Below are positions 34,701-46,313 of a DNA stretch of 64,000 bases, piece after piece. Position 1 is the stretch's first letter. Every line of letters starts with the position of its first letter. A program made the position numbers and the translations under genes. Under the pieces are notes generated by a model, which saw only the letters and a list, made by a program, of their open reading frames with translations, was not told where the DNA came from and made no database searches. The DNA comes from Panax quinquefolius (lineage: Eukaryota; Streptophyta; Magnoliopsida; Apiales; Araliaceae), in assembly GCA_020205615.1 (NCBI GenBank), contig CM035153.1, forward strand, positions 81,357,853-81,421,852, written 5' to 3'.

Positions 34701-34981
34701 TTAGCAAATATCACAAAATTATAATTTTTATTATAACTTTATTTAATAATTTAATATACCATCTAAATTATTAATTAATAATATAACACTCCATGTCATA
34801 TTACAACTCTCTAAATTATATATTAATTTAATTTAGATTATTATCTAATAAATTTAGATTCAATAAACATCAATAAAATATTTATTTTATTTCATCAATT
34901 TTAATAATAGACACATCAAATAAATATTTATATTATTCAATAAATATTTAATATTACAATTTGAAATTCTGGACTGTTACA
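31789..34981 (-). repeat. 5' LTR of the truncated gypsy element (3193 bp)
   Basis: On the minus strand it starts TGTAACAGTCCAGAATTTC and ends GATTTGGGGGTGTCACA. It shares the start, the end and several internal blocks with the solo LTR at 21912-24909. A GC-rich segment with GCGCC/GCGCG motifs lies at 33490-33600. No gene is supported within it. Confidence 0.88.
33490..33600 (-). repeat. GC-rich block with GCGC motifs inside an AT-rich LTR
   Basis: GCGGCCGCGCC, CGCGCCCGCGCGGC and GCGCGCCC occur within about 100 bp, while the LTR around it is AT-rich. The position, in the downstream half of the LTR, is comparable to the GC block at 18015-18300 of an unrelated LTR family. Confidence 0.65.
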
Positions 34982-35239
34982 ACAAATATCTAATAATATC
35001 CTTGATCTCACTTGATTGATTCCTTATATCATTGTCATCATCCTCATGCTTATATTATGGTGAAAATCATCTTTGGCCCGTAGTGCATAGATAGACTATT
35101 GATTAGTATGATTATGATCAGAAATTGTGTATTGGTATAATCATGGCATGTAATGTTGCAGACAAATGATGTGGTGAAAGTCCTTTTTGGCCCGTAGTGC
35201 ATAGATAGACAGTTGTTTAGCATGATTATGACCACTGGT
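34982..35239 (+). repeat. LTR fragment of the non-autonomous family, left of insertion
   Basis: It aligns with the middle of the neighbouring LTRs (compare 37125-37320): CATTGTCATCATCCTCATG, GGCCCGTAGTGCATAGAT twice, and GTATGATTATGA. It ends with CTGGT, the target site of the element at 35240. Its other half resumes at 44809. The left part of this LTR is missing where the truncated gypsy element abuts at 34981. Confidence 0.8.
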
Positions 35240-36293
35240 TGTGAGACCCCAAATTTTATGAATAAAGATTTAAATTTCTTGAAATATATTTTTTTTAATA
35301 TTATGGTGTGGATTTGATATAATGTTATAGTTGTGGGTAATATTTATAAATTTTGCAAAGTGTGCAAGTTGTTATATAATATTCGATTGGTCGGGGAATA
35401 TTCGTTTTAACAGGAAATATTCATACATCGGCACAATCATTGGTGGACCCCACAACGGAATTATTTTCGGATTGAGAAAATGAAAAATATTTTTATGAAA
35501 ATAATAGCGAAAGTTTTTCCGTTAAAATTGTTGAACTACTCGGTAGTAAAAGTAATGTAATATGCGTGGTTGCATAGTAGCACACGGTATTGATTATTGA
35601 TGCTTACGTGTGAAGTCACTCAGTTTTGTTCAATTATTGCTATAGTAATTACTGCATAGTATCTCACATTATTTGATTCAATTATTGTCGATATTTTATA
35701 TATTATTAAATCAATAATTGAGACGACGAAGTTATTAATATTATTATTTGCAATATTAACGATGTCTAGATGTTTTGCCAATGAGAGGTTTGGTCACCTA
35801 ATTGGGCGCCAATAGGGAGAAATCCTTATTGGAAAGCCCCCTCTTTCTTGGGAACGACCTGGTCGATTAATAGTGTGAATTATAATAATGTTGATGAATC
35901 TTGTTTTATTAGAATTATTAATGTAATAAAACAGAAAAGCTTTTTATATTAAAACAGAATACTTTTATAAAGTTATTCATTTTATTAGACTATAAATAGA
36001 ATATATTATATTCTATTATGCATAGTGTTTTGTATAGTAAAATCTTTTTATATAAAAATGAATACTTTTATAAATTATTTATTTTATTAGACAATAATTA
36101 GAATATATTATATATTATTATGCATAGTGTTGCATAGTGTTTTGCATAGTAAAATCTTTTTATATAAAATAGAATACTTTTATAAAGTTATTTGTTTGAT
36201 TATATTTTAAATAAAATATATATATATATATATATATTTAGAATATATTATATTTTATTGCATCTTTATGAAGATAATATCCTTTCTATTTTC

Positions 36294-36302
36294 CTATAAA
36301 TA
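36294..36302 (+). promoter_or_regulatory. TATA box, 5' LTR of element A
   Basis: CTATAAATA inside TTTTCCTATAAATAGGATGC, a block identical in all six complete LTRs of this family from 35 to 64 kb. Confidence 0.75.
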
Positions 36303-36559
36303 GGATGCTTAGTTAGAATTGAAAACCACACCAGAAGTTTAGAGAATTCTTCTATAATCTTGAGCGTATTTCTTTAGAGCTTTAAGAAGCTTTGAGCGTA
36401 GTGCAAGTTTTCTTCAAGAATATCCTCACCCTACCAGTCGAAATACTATTCTTTATGGTAAGGGATATTATTTGTTGTACTCGTAAGGGGTATTATTTCT
36501 TTCTTATACATAAAGAGAACTTCTGTTATTTCATTCTTTATTATTCTGTTGGAATAACC

Positions 36560-36890
36560 TGTATACGCGGGCTACCCTATACATGGTGAAATTCTTCTGT
36601 TATTTCATTTTTTATTATTCTATTGGAACATCCTGTCTGTGGGTTACGCATGACCTGGCTCCGTTATTTGTTATTCTGTTGGAACATCCTGTCTTTGCGT
36701 TTATGCATGACCTGGTTCCGTTGTTTATTATTATGTTGGAATATCCTGTCTATGCGTTTATGCATGACCTGGTTCCATTATTTATTATTCTATAGGAATA
36801 TCCTGTTTGTGTGTTTATGCATGACCTAGTTCTATTATTTATTATTCTGTTGGAATAACCTGTCTATGCGGTCTATCACATGCCTGGTGA
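36560..36890 (+). repeat. 57-bp minisatellite, about five units
   Basis: The unit is TTCTGTTGGAATATCCTGTC + TGTGCGTTTATGCATGACCT + GGTTCCGTTATTTATTA, with small changes. GGAATA(A) pairs with TTATTCC in flanking units. It lies 260 bp downstream of the TATA box. Apparent proteins with repeated Met-Thr-Trp-Phe motifs in this block are artefacts. Confidence 0.8.
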
Positions 36891-37375
36891 TTTCTTTTGT
36901 TATTCCATTCTTTATTATACTCAGTTAGTTAAAGTTTTGACTTATATACTCCATGAAATTAGTGGAATATCCTTGATATTTGCGCTTCATCAAGTATCTT
37001 TTCATGAAAATATTCTTCTGAGCATTCTTGAGTTTTACTCTACAAAGAAGTATCATATTGACAATTTGGACGTTATTTGTTCTAGGATAAATTAATTCTT
37101 GAACTTGTTTTATTGAATTCTTATATCATTGTCATCATCCTCATGTTTATATTATGTTGAAAGTCATCTGTGGCCTGTAGTGCATAGATGGACTTGGTAT
37201 GATTATGACCAGGGATTATTCAGTGTAATCATGACCATAATGTTACAAATGTTGTGTAAAAAGTCCTCATTGGCCCGTAGTGCATTGATGGGCAGTTGTT
37301 GGCATGATCATAACCATTGATGAATACATGAATATCCTTGGCCCATAGTGCATGGATAATTTGTGGTTGTGATAC

Positions 37376-38871
37376 TGTTAGAAAAATGCATATCTTGATT
37401 TGATGTTTAAAGTAAATGATCATGATTATATGTAAAGTCCTTGAAAGAATATATGTACAAGGACTTAGTGATATATCAAATTTGTTAGGTTGATCTTAGC
37501 TTTTAAATGTTCATCATTCTATAAACAAATGTATAGATAAAGAGATCAAAGATTTTAGGTTGATCTATCGTGAAACGTATAGATAGGCTTCAAAATGAAT
37601 CATAGTCTATTAAGCTGATCAAAAGATTGTAGAAGCCAAGGCAAGATCATAGAGCTTAGAAGATCGTAGTTTATTTTCCTTGAAGGACCTCTTCAGAAAT
37701 CATAGAGTGGTCCAGACGTTTGCCGAAGCTAACTTAGAGATCGTAGTGTGCTCTCAAAAATGTTGAGTCTGCAAGACGAGCAAGTGATGATCGTTGTGTT
37801 AAAAGATCGTAGTGTGCAAATCCTTGTGAGAAATCGTCGAGATCTCCTAAGAACAAGCACCAATATAACAAGACACTACAATATGGATAGTAGAGTGTCA
37901 TCTGCCTTGTGTCAGAAACATCAAGCCCTACCTTTTGTTTGAAGATAAATTTCAACAAATATGGAATGGGTTTTGAACGTTGAATCTCTCACCAGTCGCA
38001 ACGTTACAAAAGATATCCTTACTATTGATCAGAAGAGACGTATTCAAGAAGCTAAGAAAAGGACCATTGGGCAGAGGAAAACACATTTTGAGGTGTTAGG
38101 TGAGAAAGCAGTCTGCTGTGTCAGTGGGCCAGTGTGCAATTCTGAAGATGAGCAAAAAAGTCTCCATCAAAGCTCAGACATATCAAACGCATTTAATGGC
38201 TCATCAGATGATTTCAACGGATAGATTTAAAGAGATCACATATATACATAACTAAAAAAAGATGAGAATGCAAGCAAGCATTGAACAAAAATGCACAAGA
38301 ACACTCAACGCTCAACTATATGATCTGAGAAAAAGGGAAAGCTTTCTTAGCTACTCAGTTCTTTCGAACAAGTGCTTAATAGCAACTGAGTAGCATCAAT
38401 CACGATCTAAACAACATTTAATCAACTAAAGTAAGAGTTCCAGGTCTGAAGGACTTGAAGAGTTCTAAGAGAACTGTGAGGAACCAAGTCTGCTGGACTT
38501 GAAGAGTTCAAGAGTGAACTAAGAAGTACCTAGACTGTTGGTCTAGAAGGAATATGTGAGATTCAAGAAGTGTAACAGACATCCTTAGTGGATTTCCTAC
38601 TCAAGGAGTAGAAGAGTGGATTAAGAGCTTTAAGTACTCTGATCCACTTAAAACTGTTGTGTTCATTATAACTGCTATAACTGCAATACCTGTTATAACT
38701 GTCATAACTGCCTCACTCTCATTAACTCACGATATCAAACAGAAAATTTATCAAATACTCATTCTATTTTGCATTGATTACCATCAACCTAAATAGGTTA
38801 AAAGAAAAAGTTTTAATTATCCATTCAACCCCCCCCCTTCTAGATATCTATCGTGCCTTCGGGAACTAACA
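37376..38871 (+). mobile_element. Solo LTR (copia-like), 1496 bp, TSD GATAC, inside the 5' LTR of element A
   Basis: It begins TGTTAGAAAAATG and ends GGGAACTAACA, so TGTTAG/CTAACA are inverted ends. It is flanked by perfect GATAC copies (37371-37375, 38872-38876). The empty site is visible at 44231-44240 in the 3' LTR. A C9 run (38829-38837) followed by TTCTAG near the end resembles the CAACCCCCC-TTCTAG stretch in copia U5 regions. Orientation is inferred from that run. A frame at 37961-38224 has no recognised match and is not called as a gene. Confidence 0.88.
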
Positions 38872-39447
38872 GATACTAATGAATATCCTTGGTCGTAGTC
38901 CAGGGAAGATGTGGAATATTTATTAAGCTGAGTCTCAATGATAAAAGTGAGGAAAAACCTTTTAAATCATAAAAGATAGTAGATTTTATTCTCTACATGT
39001 CTCTTTTAATGGATTGCTTGTTCCGCTGCAGTTAAACTTGATGTTTGTTATATTTTATCAGTTTAACACTATTCAAGGTTAACGATAATTTATTCTGTAT
39101 TATCTTAGTCATAATATTTCTTACTGGGCTAGTTGAGCTCACCCTTTCTTTCACTATTCTCTTCAAGAAATAAAAACATAGCCGGGACTAGTCGGGGAAC
39201 GGAGTGATGGTCCAGATGATAGTATTAGTAGTCCTCACTATTCTGTTAAATAGTGTGAAAATAAATGTAATGAGGACTCTTTTGAGTGTGGATATTGTCT
39301 AGATGACAATATTCTTATTAAAACTCTCACTTTACGTTTTGTCGTATTTTACACGAAAATTGTATTATTAAGATGTATTTGAATTTTGTACCATGTATTT
39401 GGCGACTCTTGATGGGTGATGTATACCTATTTTGGGGGCGTCATAGT

Positions 39448-39459
39448 TGGTATCAAAGC
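39448..39459 (+). other. Primer-binding site of element A
   Basis: TGGTATCAAAGC, 2 bases after the LTR, one base from the standard initiator tRNA-Met site. The same variant is used by the complete element at 10387 and the copy at 60892. Confidence 0.85.
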
Positions 39460-39632
39460 TTAGGGATATGATCTATGGTTGAGATGTGAGACAAGAACTA
39501 GTAGGGGAGAGACGGGGAATTCCTTCGCTAGTATAACCTACCTAAGTTTATTTGGTATTTTATTGGTCGGTCAGAGTATATGGATAATATGTGATATGTC
39601 AATTAACCCTTGTTTTGTGGAAGTATTTGAAA

Positions 39633-41243
39633 ATGGCATCCGAAAATGTTAAAATAAACAATGAAGCACATGAGACCGTTGAGTCACCAACGATCAATAC
39701 ACATGATAATGTGAAACAGGAAGACAATAATCATCAGGTAAACAACAACACTGGTCAGATGATGAACGATGGGATGTTCAGAGGCTTTATGCAATTCATG
39801 CAACATCAGGTGAGAGAGACTCCTGTTTAAAATGTAAGTGGAAATAATGACAACCCACGGTCGGTCACCGCTAAGTAGTTCAAAGAGCTGGGACCATCAG
39901 AGTTTTTGGGAAAGCCAGAACCACTTAAGGCGAAGACGTGGTTAAAGCAGATCACAAAGATATTTGATGTCTTGGGATGCTCCGAGGAGCAAAAGGTTCC
40001 CTTTGCCACCTTTATGTTACATGAAGAGGCAGACATCGTGGGGAATCTATAAAACGCATACTCCACTGGCCGACTCAAGATGTCTTGGGAGAAGTTCCAA
40101 GAGCTGTTCAACGACAAGTACTTTCCCGAAAGTATTCATCACATGAAGGAGGTGGAGTTTATCAAGTTGGAGCAAAACAATATGACCGTGTCGCAATACG
40201 AGGCTAAATTTACGGAGTTATCCCGGTTTGCATCCCATTTGGTTGATAATGAGGAGCGAATGACGTGAATGTTTCTAAGAGGTTTGAAACCCGATATAGG
40301 TCAATACCTCATTTTTCATAAACTGTGTTTGTATTCAGATGTTATGAATAGGGCTCAGTTATTGGAGCACGATAATGAGTCAGCATAACCAAAAGGTAAC
40401 AACCAACAACACGATAATAATCGTACCATTGGCAACGGCCATCGGAACAACGATAACCATCGTGGAGGAAATTATCATGCCAGAAATGGTAACCACTTCG
40501 GTGGTAATCGTGGCCAAGATAATAGAAGTGGAAATTTCAAGAAGAGAAGGTTCAATAATGATGGAAAGACAACAGCACCAGCACCTGTTTCAAAGGAAGG
40601 AGAACGACCGCCGGTCGTATGTTACAAATGTGGAGGGGAAGGACACATCAGTCCAAACTGTGAGATGCACTCCAAATCATGTTATAATTGTAAAAAAGAA
40701 GGTCACTTAGCCCGATTTTGTCGTGCACCAAAGTCAAGTCCAGCTGGGACGGTGGCACCAAAGGCGGATACTGACAAAATAAAGTTGGTGGTTTCAGGAA
40801 GAGCGTTTTTTGTGACTTCTCAAAAAGAGAGTGACCCGAACTAAGTTAGCACAGGTTAGTTAATTATAAATTCTTTCAAAGTCTATACCGTGTTAGATAC
40901 CGGTTCTACTCACTCTTTTATTTTACCTAGTTGTGTTCAATGTTTGAACTTAACTCCGGAGAAGCTAGACTTTAACTTATCTGTTGAAACTCCATTGGGA
41001 GAAACCTTCGTTACATCCACTATTTATAAATCTTGTTTGATTCAAATCGACACTTCCACGTTACCTGTCGATCTTATCTCTTTGAAAATACTTACCTTTG
41101 ATGTGATTTTAGGAATTGATTGGTTAACTACTCATCAAGCTTTTCGTAAGGTTGTTAACTTTCATATTCCTAACCAACATGTTATGCGAATTCATGCAAC
41201 CAAACCACTAAAGTCAATCATTTTCATATCAAGTCTTAAGTAA
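39633..41243 (+). pseudogene. gag-protease of element A, one frame with about seven stops
   Basis: A single frame runs from MASENVKINNEAHE (39633) to 41243 with no frameshift that I can find. In-frame stops interrupt it at 39828, about 39876, about 40050, 40266, 40386, 40842 and 40857. Domains: Asn/Gln-rich N-terminus, capsid core (GPSEFLGKPEPLKAKTW, MSWEKFQELFNDKYFP), an Asn/Gly/Arg-rich linker, two intact knuckles [14 protein letters not shown] and [14 protein letters not shown], then protease VLDTGSTHSF (40887-40920) and FDVILGIDWL. The gag and protease are therefore fused in frame, as in the gypsy relatives. No pre-gag ORF precedes it; instead the ATG context matches that of the pre-gag ORF at 50794. 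Function is lost through the stops. Confidence 0.85.
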
Positions 41244-41554
41244 AGAGCCCCGGTCCTTTCGTTGTTTACTTCCTTCTATGGAATGCACCAAAGCCAGACT
41301 TTTCGTAGGGGACATTGTGAATGACAATGGTAAGTTGATAGGTATCAATGTGACGTGTTATCAAAGTCATGGATGAGAGTCACAGTTTTGAATGATATTT
41401 CTATTGTTAATAAATTTCCTGACGTATTCTTGAAGACTTCTTAGCCTACCCCTAGAGCGTGAAATTGAATTTGTATTGACCCCAGTACAAAATCCATTTC
41501 TTCAACCCTTAAATATTTCTTCAACCAAAACGAACGTATAATGCGCCAAAGACG
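41244..41554 (+). pseudogene. Scrambled RT remnants of element A
   Basis: Short pieces are recognisable by nucleotide match to related copies: a fragment with KFPDVF and TPRA-like residues from before RT, and an FFNQNERIMRQRRWFEL piece from RNase H. The RT palm with its catalytic Asp pair is absent. The same joints occur at 61660-61970, so the deletions predate the two insertions. Confidence 0.65.
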
Positions 41555-41887
41555 TTGGTTCGAGCTGTTAAAGATTACTATCACACCATTCAATACCATC
41601 GTGGAAAAACGAACGTGGTAGCTGACGCGTTGAGTAGAAGGTCGTATGCGTTTACGAGTGCAATGTTGTTAACACAAAGACTCATTTCGTATAACTTACA
41701 AGTGATGAAGATAGAGTTAAAGACTCTAGGGTCACACGTGAAGATAACGAATATACGAGTAGAATCGACTTTAATCGATAAAGTTAAAGACGCTCAAGCT
41801 ACACACCCAAAGCTGATAAATACGAAGAAGAAGGTTCAAGAGGGCGTTATTCTAGAAGCAAGAGTTGATGAAGAGAGGAAATCTTAA
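41555..41887 (+). pseudogene. RNase H C-terminus joined to linker, element A
   Basis: [20 protein letters not shown] is the end of gypsy RNase H; it is followed by the SAMLLTQRLISYNL linker and a helical KVKDAQATHPKL stretch that normally precedes the integrase zinc site. The open frame stops at 41887 (AAATCTTAA). The integrase zinc site and D-D-E core are missing after it. RNase H catalytic residues are upstream of what is retained, so no enzyme activity is expected. Confidence 0.75.
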
Positions 41888-42204
41888 CCCTTAATTTAAT
41901 TCGCCCATTTGAAATCCTCGATTGAGTAGGAACTATGGCTTATAGACTCGTTTTACCTCCAAGTATGTCGCGTGTTCATAACATTTTTCACGTATCGATG
42001 TTACGTAAATATGTGGACGACCCGAACCACATTATTGAATTAGAATTAGACGAGATAGCAGGAGATTTAACGTATGAGGAGATACGTGTTAAAATCTTGG
42101 ATAAGAAGGATCACATTCGACACTCAAAGGTTATACCTCAAGAGTTAGAATCTAACGAGGTATCCTCACATGTTCGGCAGACTAGGTACGTACATAAATT
42201 TTGA
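41888..42204 (+). pseudogene. Integrase C-terminus with damaged chromodomain-like tail, element A
   Basis: It reads (with FEILD before it) MAYRLVLPPSMSRVHNIFHV, SMLRKYVDDPNHII, DLTYEEIRVKILDKKDHIRH, then VIPQELESNE. This equals the end of chromovirus integrase, but compared with the copy at 62348-62686 it lacks 45 bases (15 codons) covering VKVLWRNHDVKEMTW, the chromodomain-like core. A further 8-bp loss shifts the frame at the end. The stop is at 42202-42204. It cannot supply chromatin targeting. Confidence 0.8.
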
Positions 42205-42218
42205 GGAAAGAATTTCAT

Positions 42219-42231
42219 AAGGAGGGGAGAT
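42219..42231 (+). other. Polypurine tract of element A
   Basis: AAGGAGGGGAGAT directly before the 3' LTR. The identical tract is at 62685-62697. Confidence 0.88.
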
Positions 42232-44803
42232 TGTGAGACCCCAAATTTTATGAATAAAGATTTAAATTTCTCAAAATATTTTTTTTTAATATTATGGTGT
42301 GGATTTGATATAATGTTATAGTTGTTGGTAATATTTATAAATTTTCAAAGTATGCAAGTTGTTATATAATATTCGATTGGTCGGGGAATATTCGTTTTAA
42401 CAGGAAAATATTCGTACAACGACACAATCATTGGTGGACCCCACTACGAAATTATTATCGGATTGAGAAAATGACATAAAAAAATTTATGAAAATAACGG
42501 CGGAAGTTTTACCGTTAAAACTGTTCAACTACTCGGTAGTAAAAGTACAGTAATACGTGTGGTTGCATAGTAGCACACGGTATTGATTATTGATGCATAC
42601 GTGAGAAGTCACTCAGTTTTGTTCAATTATTGCTACAGTTATTAATATTATTATTTGCAATATTAACGATGTCTTAAAGTTCTGCCAAGGAGAGGTTTGG
42701 TCACCTAATTTTGCTCCAATAGGAAGAAATCCTTATTGGAAAGCCCCCTCTTTCCTGGGCATGACCTGGTCGATTAATAGTGTGAATTATAATAATAATG
42801 ATGAGTTTTGTTTTATTAGTATTATTACTGAAATAAAACAGAAAAGCTTTTTATATAAAATAGAATACTTTTATAAAGTTATTCGTTTTATTAGACTATA
42901 AATAGAATATATAATATTTTATTATGCATAGTGTTTTGCATAGTAAAATCTTTTTATATAAAATGTAATACTTTTATAAAGTTATTTGTTTTATTAGACA
43001 ATAATTAGAATATATTTTATTTTATTATGCATCTTTTGTTGTATAGTATCGATAGTGTTTTCAGCATAGTAAAATCTTTTATATAAAACATAATACTTTT
43101 ATAAAGTTATTTGTTTTATTAGATTTTAAATAATATATATATATATATATATATTTTAGAATATATTATATTTTATTGCATAGTAAAAGATAGTATCCTT
43201 TCTATTTTCCTATAAATAGGATGCTTAGTTAGAATTGAAAACCACACCGATATCTTCGAGAGAATTCTTCTACAATCTTGAGCGTATTTCTTTAGAGTTT
43301 TAAGAAGCTTTGAGCGTAGTAAAGTTTTCTTCAAGAATATCCTTGCCTACCAATTGGATACTCTTCTTTACTACGGTAAGGGATATTATTTGTTGTAGTC
43401 GTAAGGGATGTTATTTCTTTCTTATTCATGAAGAGAACTTCTGTTATTCCATTCTTTATTATTCATTGGAATAACTCAGATACGCTGCCTACCCTATACA
43501 TGGTGAAATTCTTCAGTTATTCCAATTTTTTATTATTCTGTTGGAACATCCTGTCTGTACGTTACGCATGACCTGGTTCCGTTATTTATTAATCTGTTAG
43601 AACATCCTATTTGTGAATTTATGTATGACCTGGTTCCGTTGTTTATTATTCTGGTGGAATATCCTGTCTGTTCGTTTACGTATGACCTGGTTCCATTATT
43701 TACTATTCTGTTGGAATAACTTGTCTGTGTGGTCTAGCGCATGCATGGTGATTTCTTTTGTTATTCAATTCTTTATTATACTCAGTTGGTTAAAGTTTTG
43801 ACTTCTATACTCCATGAAATTAGTGGAATATCCTTGATATTTGCGCTTCATCCAGTATCTTTTCATGAAAATATTCTTCTGAGCATTCTTAAGTTTTACT
43901 CTACAAAGAAGTATCATGTTGCCAATTTGGACGTTATTAGTTCCTGGATAAATTAATTCTTGAAGTTGTTTTATTGAATTCTTATACCACTGTCATAATC
44001 CTCATGTTTATATTATGTTGAAAGTCATATGTGGCCTGTAGTGCATAGATGGACTTGGTATGATTATGACCAGGGATTATTCAGTGTAATCATGACCGTA
44101 ATGTTACAAATGATGTGGAAATAGTCCTCATTGGCCTGTAGTGCATTGATGGATAGTTGTTGGCGTGATCATGACCATTGATGAATACACGAATATCCTT
44201 GGCCCATAGTGCATAGATAATTTGTGGTTGTGATACTAATGAATATCCTTGGCCGTAGTGCAGGGAAGATGTGGATTATTTATTGTCGAGTCTCAAATGA
44301 TAAAAGTGATGAAAACCTTTAAATCATAAAAGATAGTAGATTTTATTCTCTACTTGACTCTTTTAATGGATTGCTTGTTCCATCGCAGCTTAAACTTGAT
44401 CTTTGTTATATTTTATCGCTTTAACATCGTTGAAGGCTAACGATAATTTATTCTGCATTATCTTAGTCATAATATTTCTTACTGGACTAGTTGAGCTCAC
44501 CCTTTCTTTCACTGTTCTCTTTAGGAAATGAGAACGTAGTCGGGACTAGTCGGCGAACGGAGTGACGGTCTAGATTATAGTATTTGTAGTCCTCACTATT
44601 CTGTTAAATAGTGTGAAAATAAATGTAATGAGGACTCTTTTGAGTGTGGATATTGTCTAGATGACAATATTCTTATTAAAACTCTCAGTTTATGTTTTGT
44701 CGTATTTTACACGACAGCTGTATTATTAAGTTGTATTTGAATTTTGTACCATGTATTTGGCGACTCAAGATGAGTGATGTATACCTATTTTGGGGGCGTC
44801 ACA
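42232..44803 (+). repeat. 3' LTR of element A (2572 bp)
   Basis: TGTGAGACCCCAAATTTTATG...GGGGGCGTCACA. It has three U3 repeats (42840-43130), an (AT)n tract, a TATA box (43210-43218) and a minisatellite (43530-43740), and lacks the copia insertion of the 5' LTR. Its end is followed by CTGGTGATACAAACG, a junction repeated at 49981 and (altered) at 55176. Confidence 0.92.
43210..43218 (+). promoter_or_regulatory. TATA box, 3' LTR of element A
   Basis: CTATAAATA in the conserved TTTTCCTATAAATAGGATGC block. Confidence 0.72.
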
Positions 44804-45417
44804 CTGGTGATACAAACGAATATCTTTGGCCCGTAGTGCATGGATAATTCGTTGATTTGAAATAATTATTAATTGGTGTTACAGAGATAAAATATTGATG
44901 ATGGACTTTTAAATCATAGAAGATAGTAGACATCATGCTCTACTTAACTCTTCTAATGGATTGTTATTTCTACTGCAGTTGTTGATCTAAAACTTGTTTT
45001 CTATTGTATTCTATCAGATTTTTCCCTGTTGAGGACTAAGGATAATTTTTTCTACATCATCTTAGTCATAATATTATTTACTAGACTAGTTGAGCTAACC
45101 CTTTTCCTTTTGGTCCCATTATTCTTCTCAGGAGGCGAGAATGTAGCTGGGACTAACGGGGAGTGGAGTAATGGTTCAAGATGGTTATTTTAGTAATCCT
45201 CACTATTTTTAAAATAGTGTGACAATAATAATAATGAGAATTTTATTTGGGTTTGGATATTGTCGACAAGATAATATTTGTATTAAAACTCACAACGATG
45301 TTTTATTGTATTTTACAAGATAATTAATAGTTGTATAAATGAAATTTGTATTTGAATTTTGTACCATGTATTTTGTGACTCGAATGGGTTGTGTGGACCT
45401 ATTTTGGGGCGTCCGTA
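44804..45417 (+). repeat. Right half of the LTR that element A entered (unit 1)
   Basis: It starts with the CTGGT target copy and continues the LTR fragment at 34982-35239. It ends ACCTATTTTGGGGCGTCCGTA just before a decayed PBS (TTAGTATCGAGC). This is the 3' part of a 5' LTR belonging to the relative X, whose interior follows. Confidence 0.82.
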
Positions 45418-45612
45418 GTTAGTATCGAGCTTAGGGATATGATCTTTGGTGGAGATATGGGATTAGAACTAAGAGGGCAATGACAAGTAAATCTTTCACT
45501 AGTATGTCCTACCTAAACTTATTTGTTATTTAATTGGTCAATCGGAATATATGGATAATATGTGGCATGTCAATTTCTTTAATTAACCTTTATTTTGTGG
45601 CAGTATTTAAGA

Positions 45613-46129
45613 ATGACATTTGAAAATCAAGAGATTAACTGATATAATGTTTTAAGTGATGAATTGAGGAGGATTTATTAGGAGAATTTTATTATCGAAA
45701 TATAGAACTGCAAGATCGTATTCGTGAGTTTGAAGAGAAAGGTGAAGAACAAAGAGCGTCAAGTGGAACAAAGGGATGCAACAATTCAAGAATTTTCTAC
45801 TCGATATGTGAAGCTTGAATGAAGCTCTATTTGGCGAGTATATGATAATAGAGCCGAATCGAGAATGCAAATGTCAAGGATCAGTTGAAAGAAGAAACAA
45901 TTGAACGAGTGAGAATGGAGGATACATTGGTAAAAAGCCGCATCGACGCGTTGATATTGTAGAAAGAGACGTCCGATCTAAAAAGGGCAAAATAGATGAT
46001 ATGGATTTCGCTTTTTGGACAGCAATTGGGAGAACCCAACATCGATTTTGGAATTACCCTGTACAGAGCAGTCAACCCCAATTCGATATGGATCAAAGAT
46101 TAATGATTCAGATCATGGATCAAGAGTGA
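45613..46129 (+). pseudogene. Pre-gag coiled-coil ORF, unit 1
   Basis: It is the same sequence as 50794-51311, but with small indels at three CAG/CTG-containing sites (about 45822, 45834 and 45853) and one at about 45948, which break the frame. It starts MTFENQEIN followed by TGA. Because the breaks occur at the same kinds of site that differ between all units, some may be sequence errors. See the entry at 50794-51311 for the protein. Confidence 0.7.
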
Positions 46130-46313
46130 GACGAAGCAGTTGAGGGTGAATGTGTTATATAGCGAAGTCAAGTCTAGCTGAGACGGTGACACCAAAGGTT
46201 GTCCTGGATAAGTCAAAATCGGTGGTTCAAGGGTGAGCGTTTTTCATGACTTCCCAAAAAGCGAAGAACCCAAACAAAGTTATCACTAGTAAGATAATCA
46301 TAATTCTTGTGAA

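Larger units (their letters stand above)
29381..34981 (-). mobile_element. Truncated Ty3/gypsy element: 5' LTR, PBS, pre-gag ORF, gag
   Basis: On the minus strand the order is LTR (34981 to 31789), PBS, pre-gag ORF, gag with zinc knuckles. The sequence stops being recognisable just before the protease active site (IIPINDIN, about 29381), where the complete element at 9-19 kb continues into VLFDSGAT. The copia LTR end lies 20-30 bases further left. Protease, RT, integrase and the 3' LTR are missing. The outer end of the LTR (34981) abuts an LTR fragment of the 35-64 kb family. Its relatedness to the complete element suggests the same chromovirus-like group. Confidence 0.85.
35240..39445 (+). 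repeat. 5' LTR of element A (with a 1.5-kb insertion)
   Basis: TGTGAGACCCCAAATTTTATG...GGGGGCGTCATA; the final CATA is a decayed CACA. Without the inserted solo LTR it is about 2.7 kb, close to the 2572 bp of the 3' LTR. The order inside is: three AT-rich U3 repeats (35940-36240), (AT)n, TATA box, leader, 57-bp minisatellite (36560-36890), GGCCCGTAGTGCAT repeats (37140-37360), and an ACTAGT(T/C)... region near the end. Confidence 0.92.
35240..44803 (+). mobile_element. Complete non-autonomous Ty3/gypsy element A, TSD CTGGT
   Basis: The 5' LTR (35240-39445), PBS, gag-protease, small RNase H and integrase-tail pieces, polypurine tract and 3' LTR (42232-44803) are flanked by perfect CTGGT duplications (35235-35239, 44804-44808). 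The interior is only 2.8 kb: the RT core and the integrase core are absent, so it cannot move by itself. It is inserted in the LTR of a relative. The 5' LTR carries a copia-type solo LTR insertion. Tail similarity suggests descent from a chromovirus-like parent. Confidence 0.93.

Noticed and set aside
36560..36890. CRISPR-like array of direct repeats.
   Set aside because: Units are contiguous and degenerate with no unique spacers of even length; the context is a plant LTR.
36392..37095. Overlapping frames with repeated MTW-F-LLFCWNILS-like peptides (also at 43613, 48721, 53909 and 59422).
   Set aside because: They are translations of the 57-bp minisatellite and its flank in LTR leaders. The same DNA is open in several frames because the repeat lacks stops.
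37961..38224. An 87-codon frame MEWVLNVESL... inside the copia-like solo LTR.
   Set aside because: No recognised domain, no neighbouring coding sequence, and LTRs normally encode nothing. Length alone is not enough.
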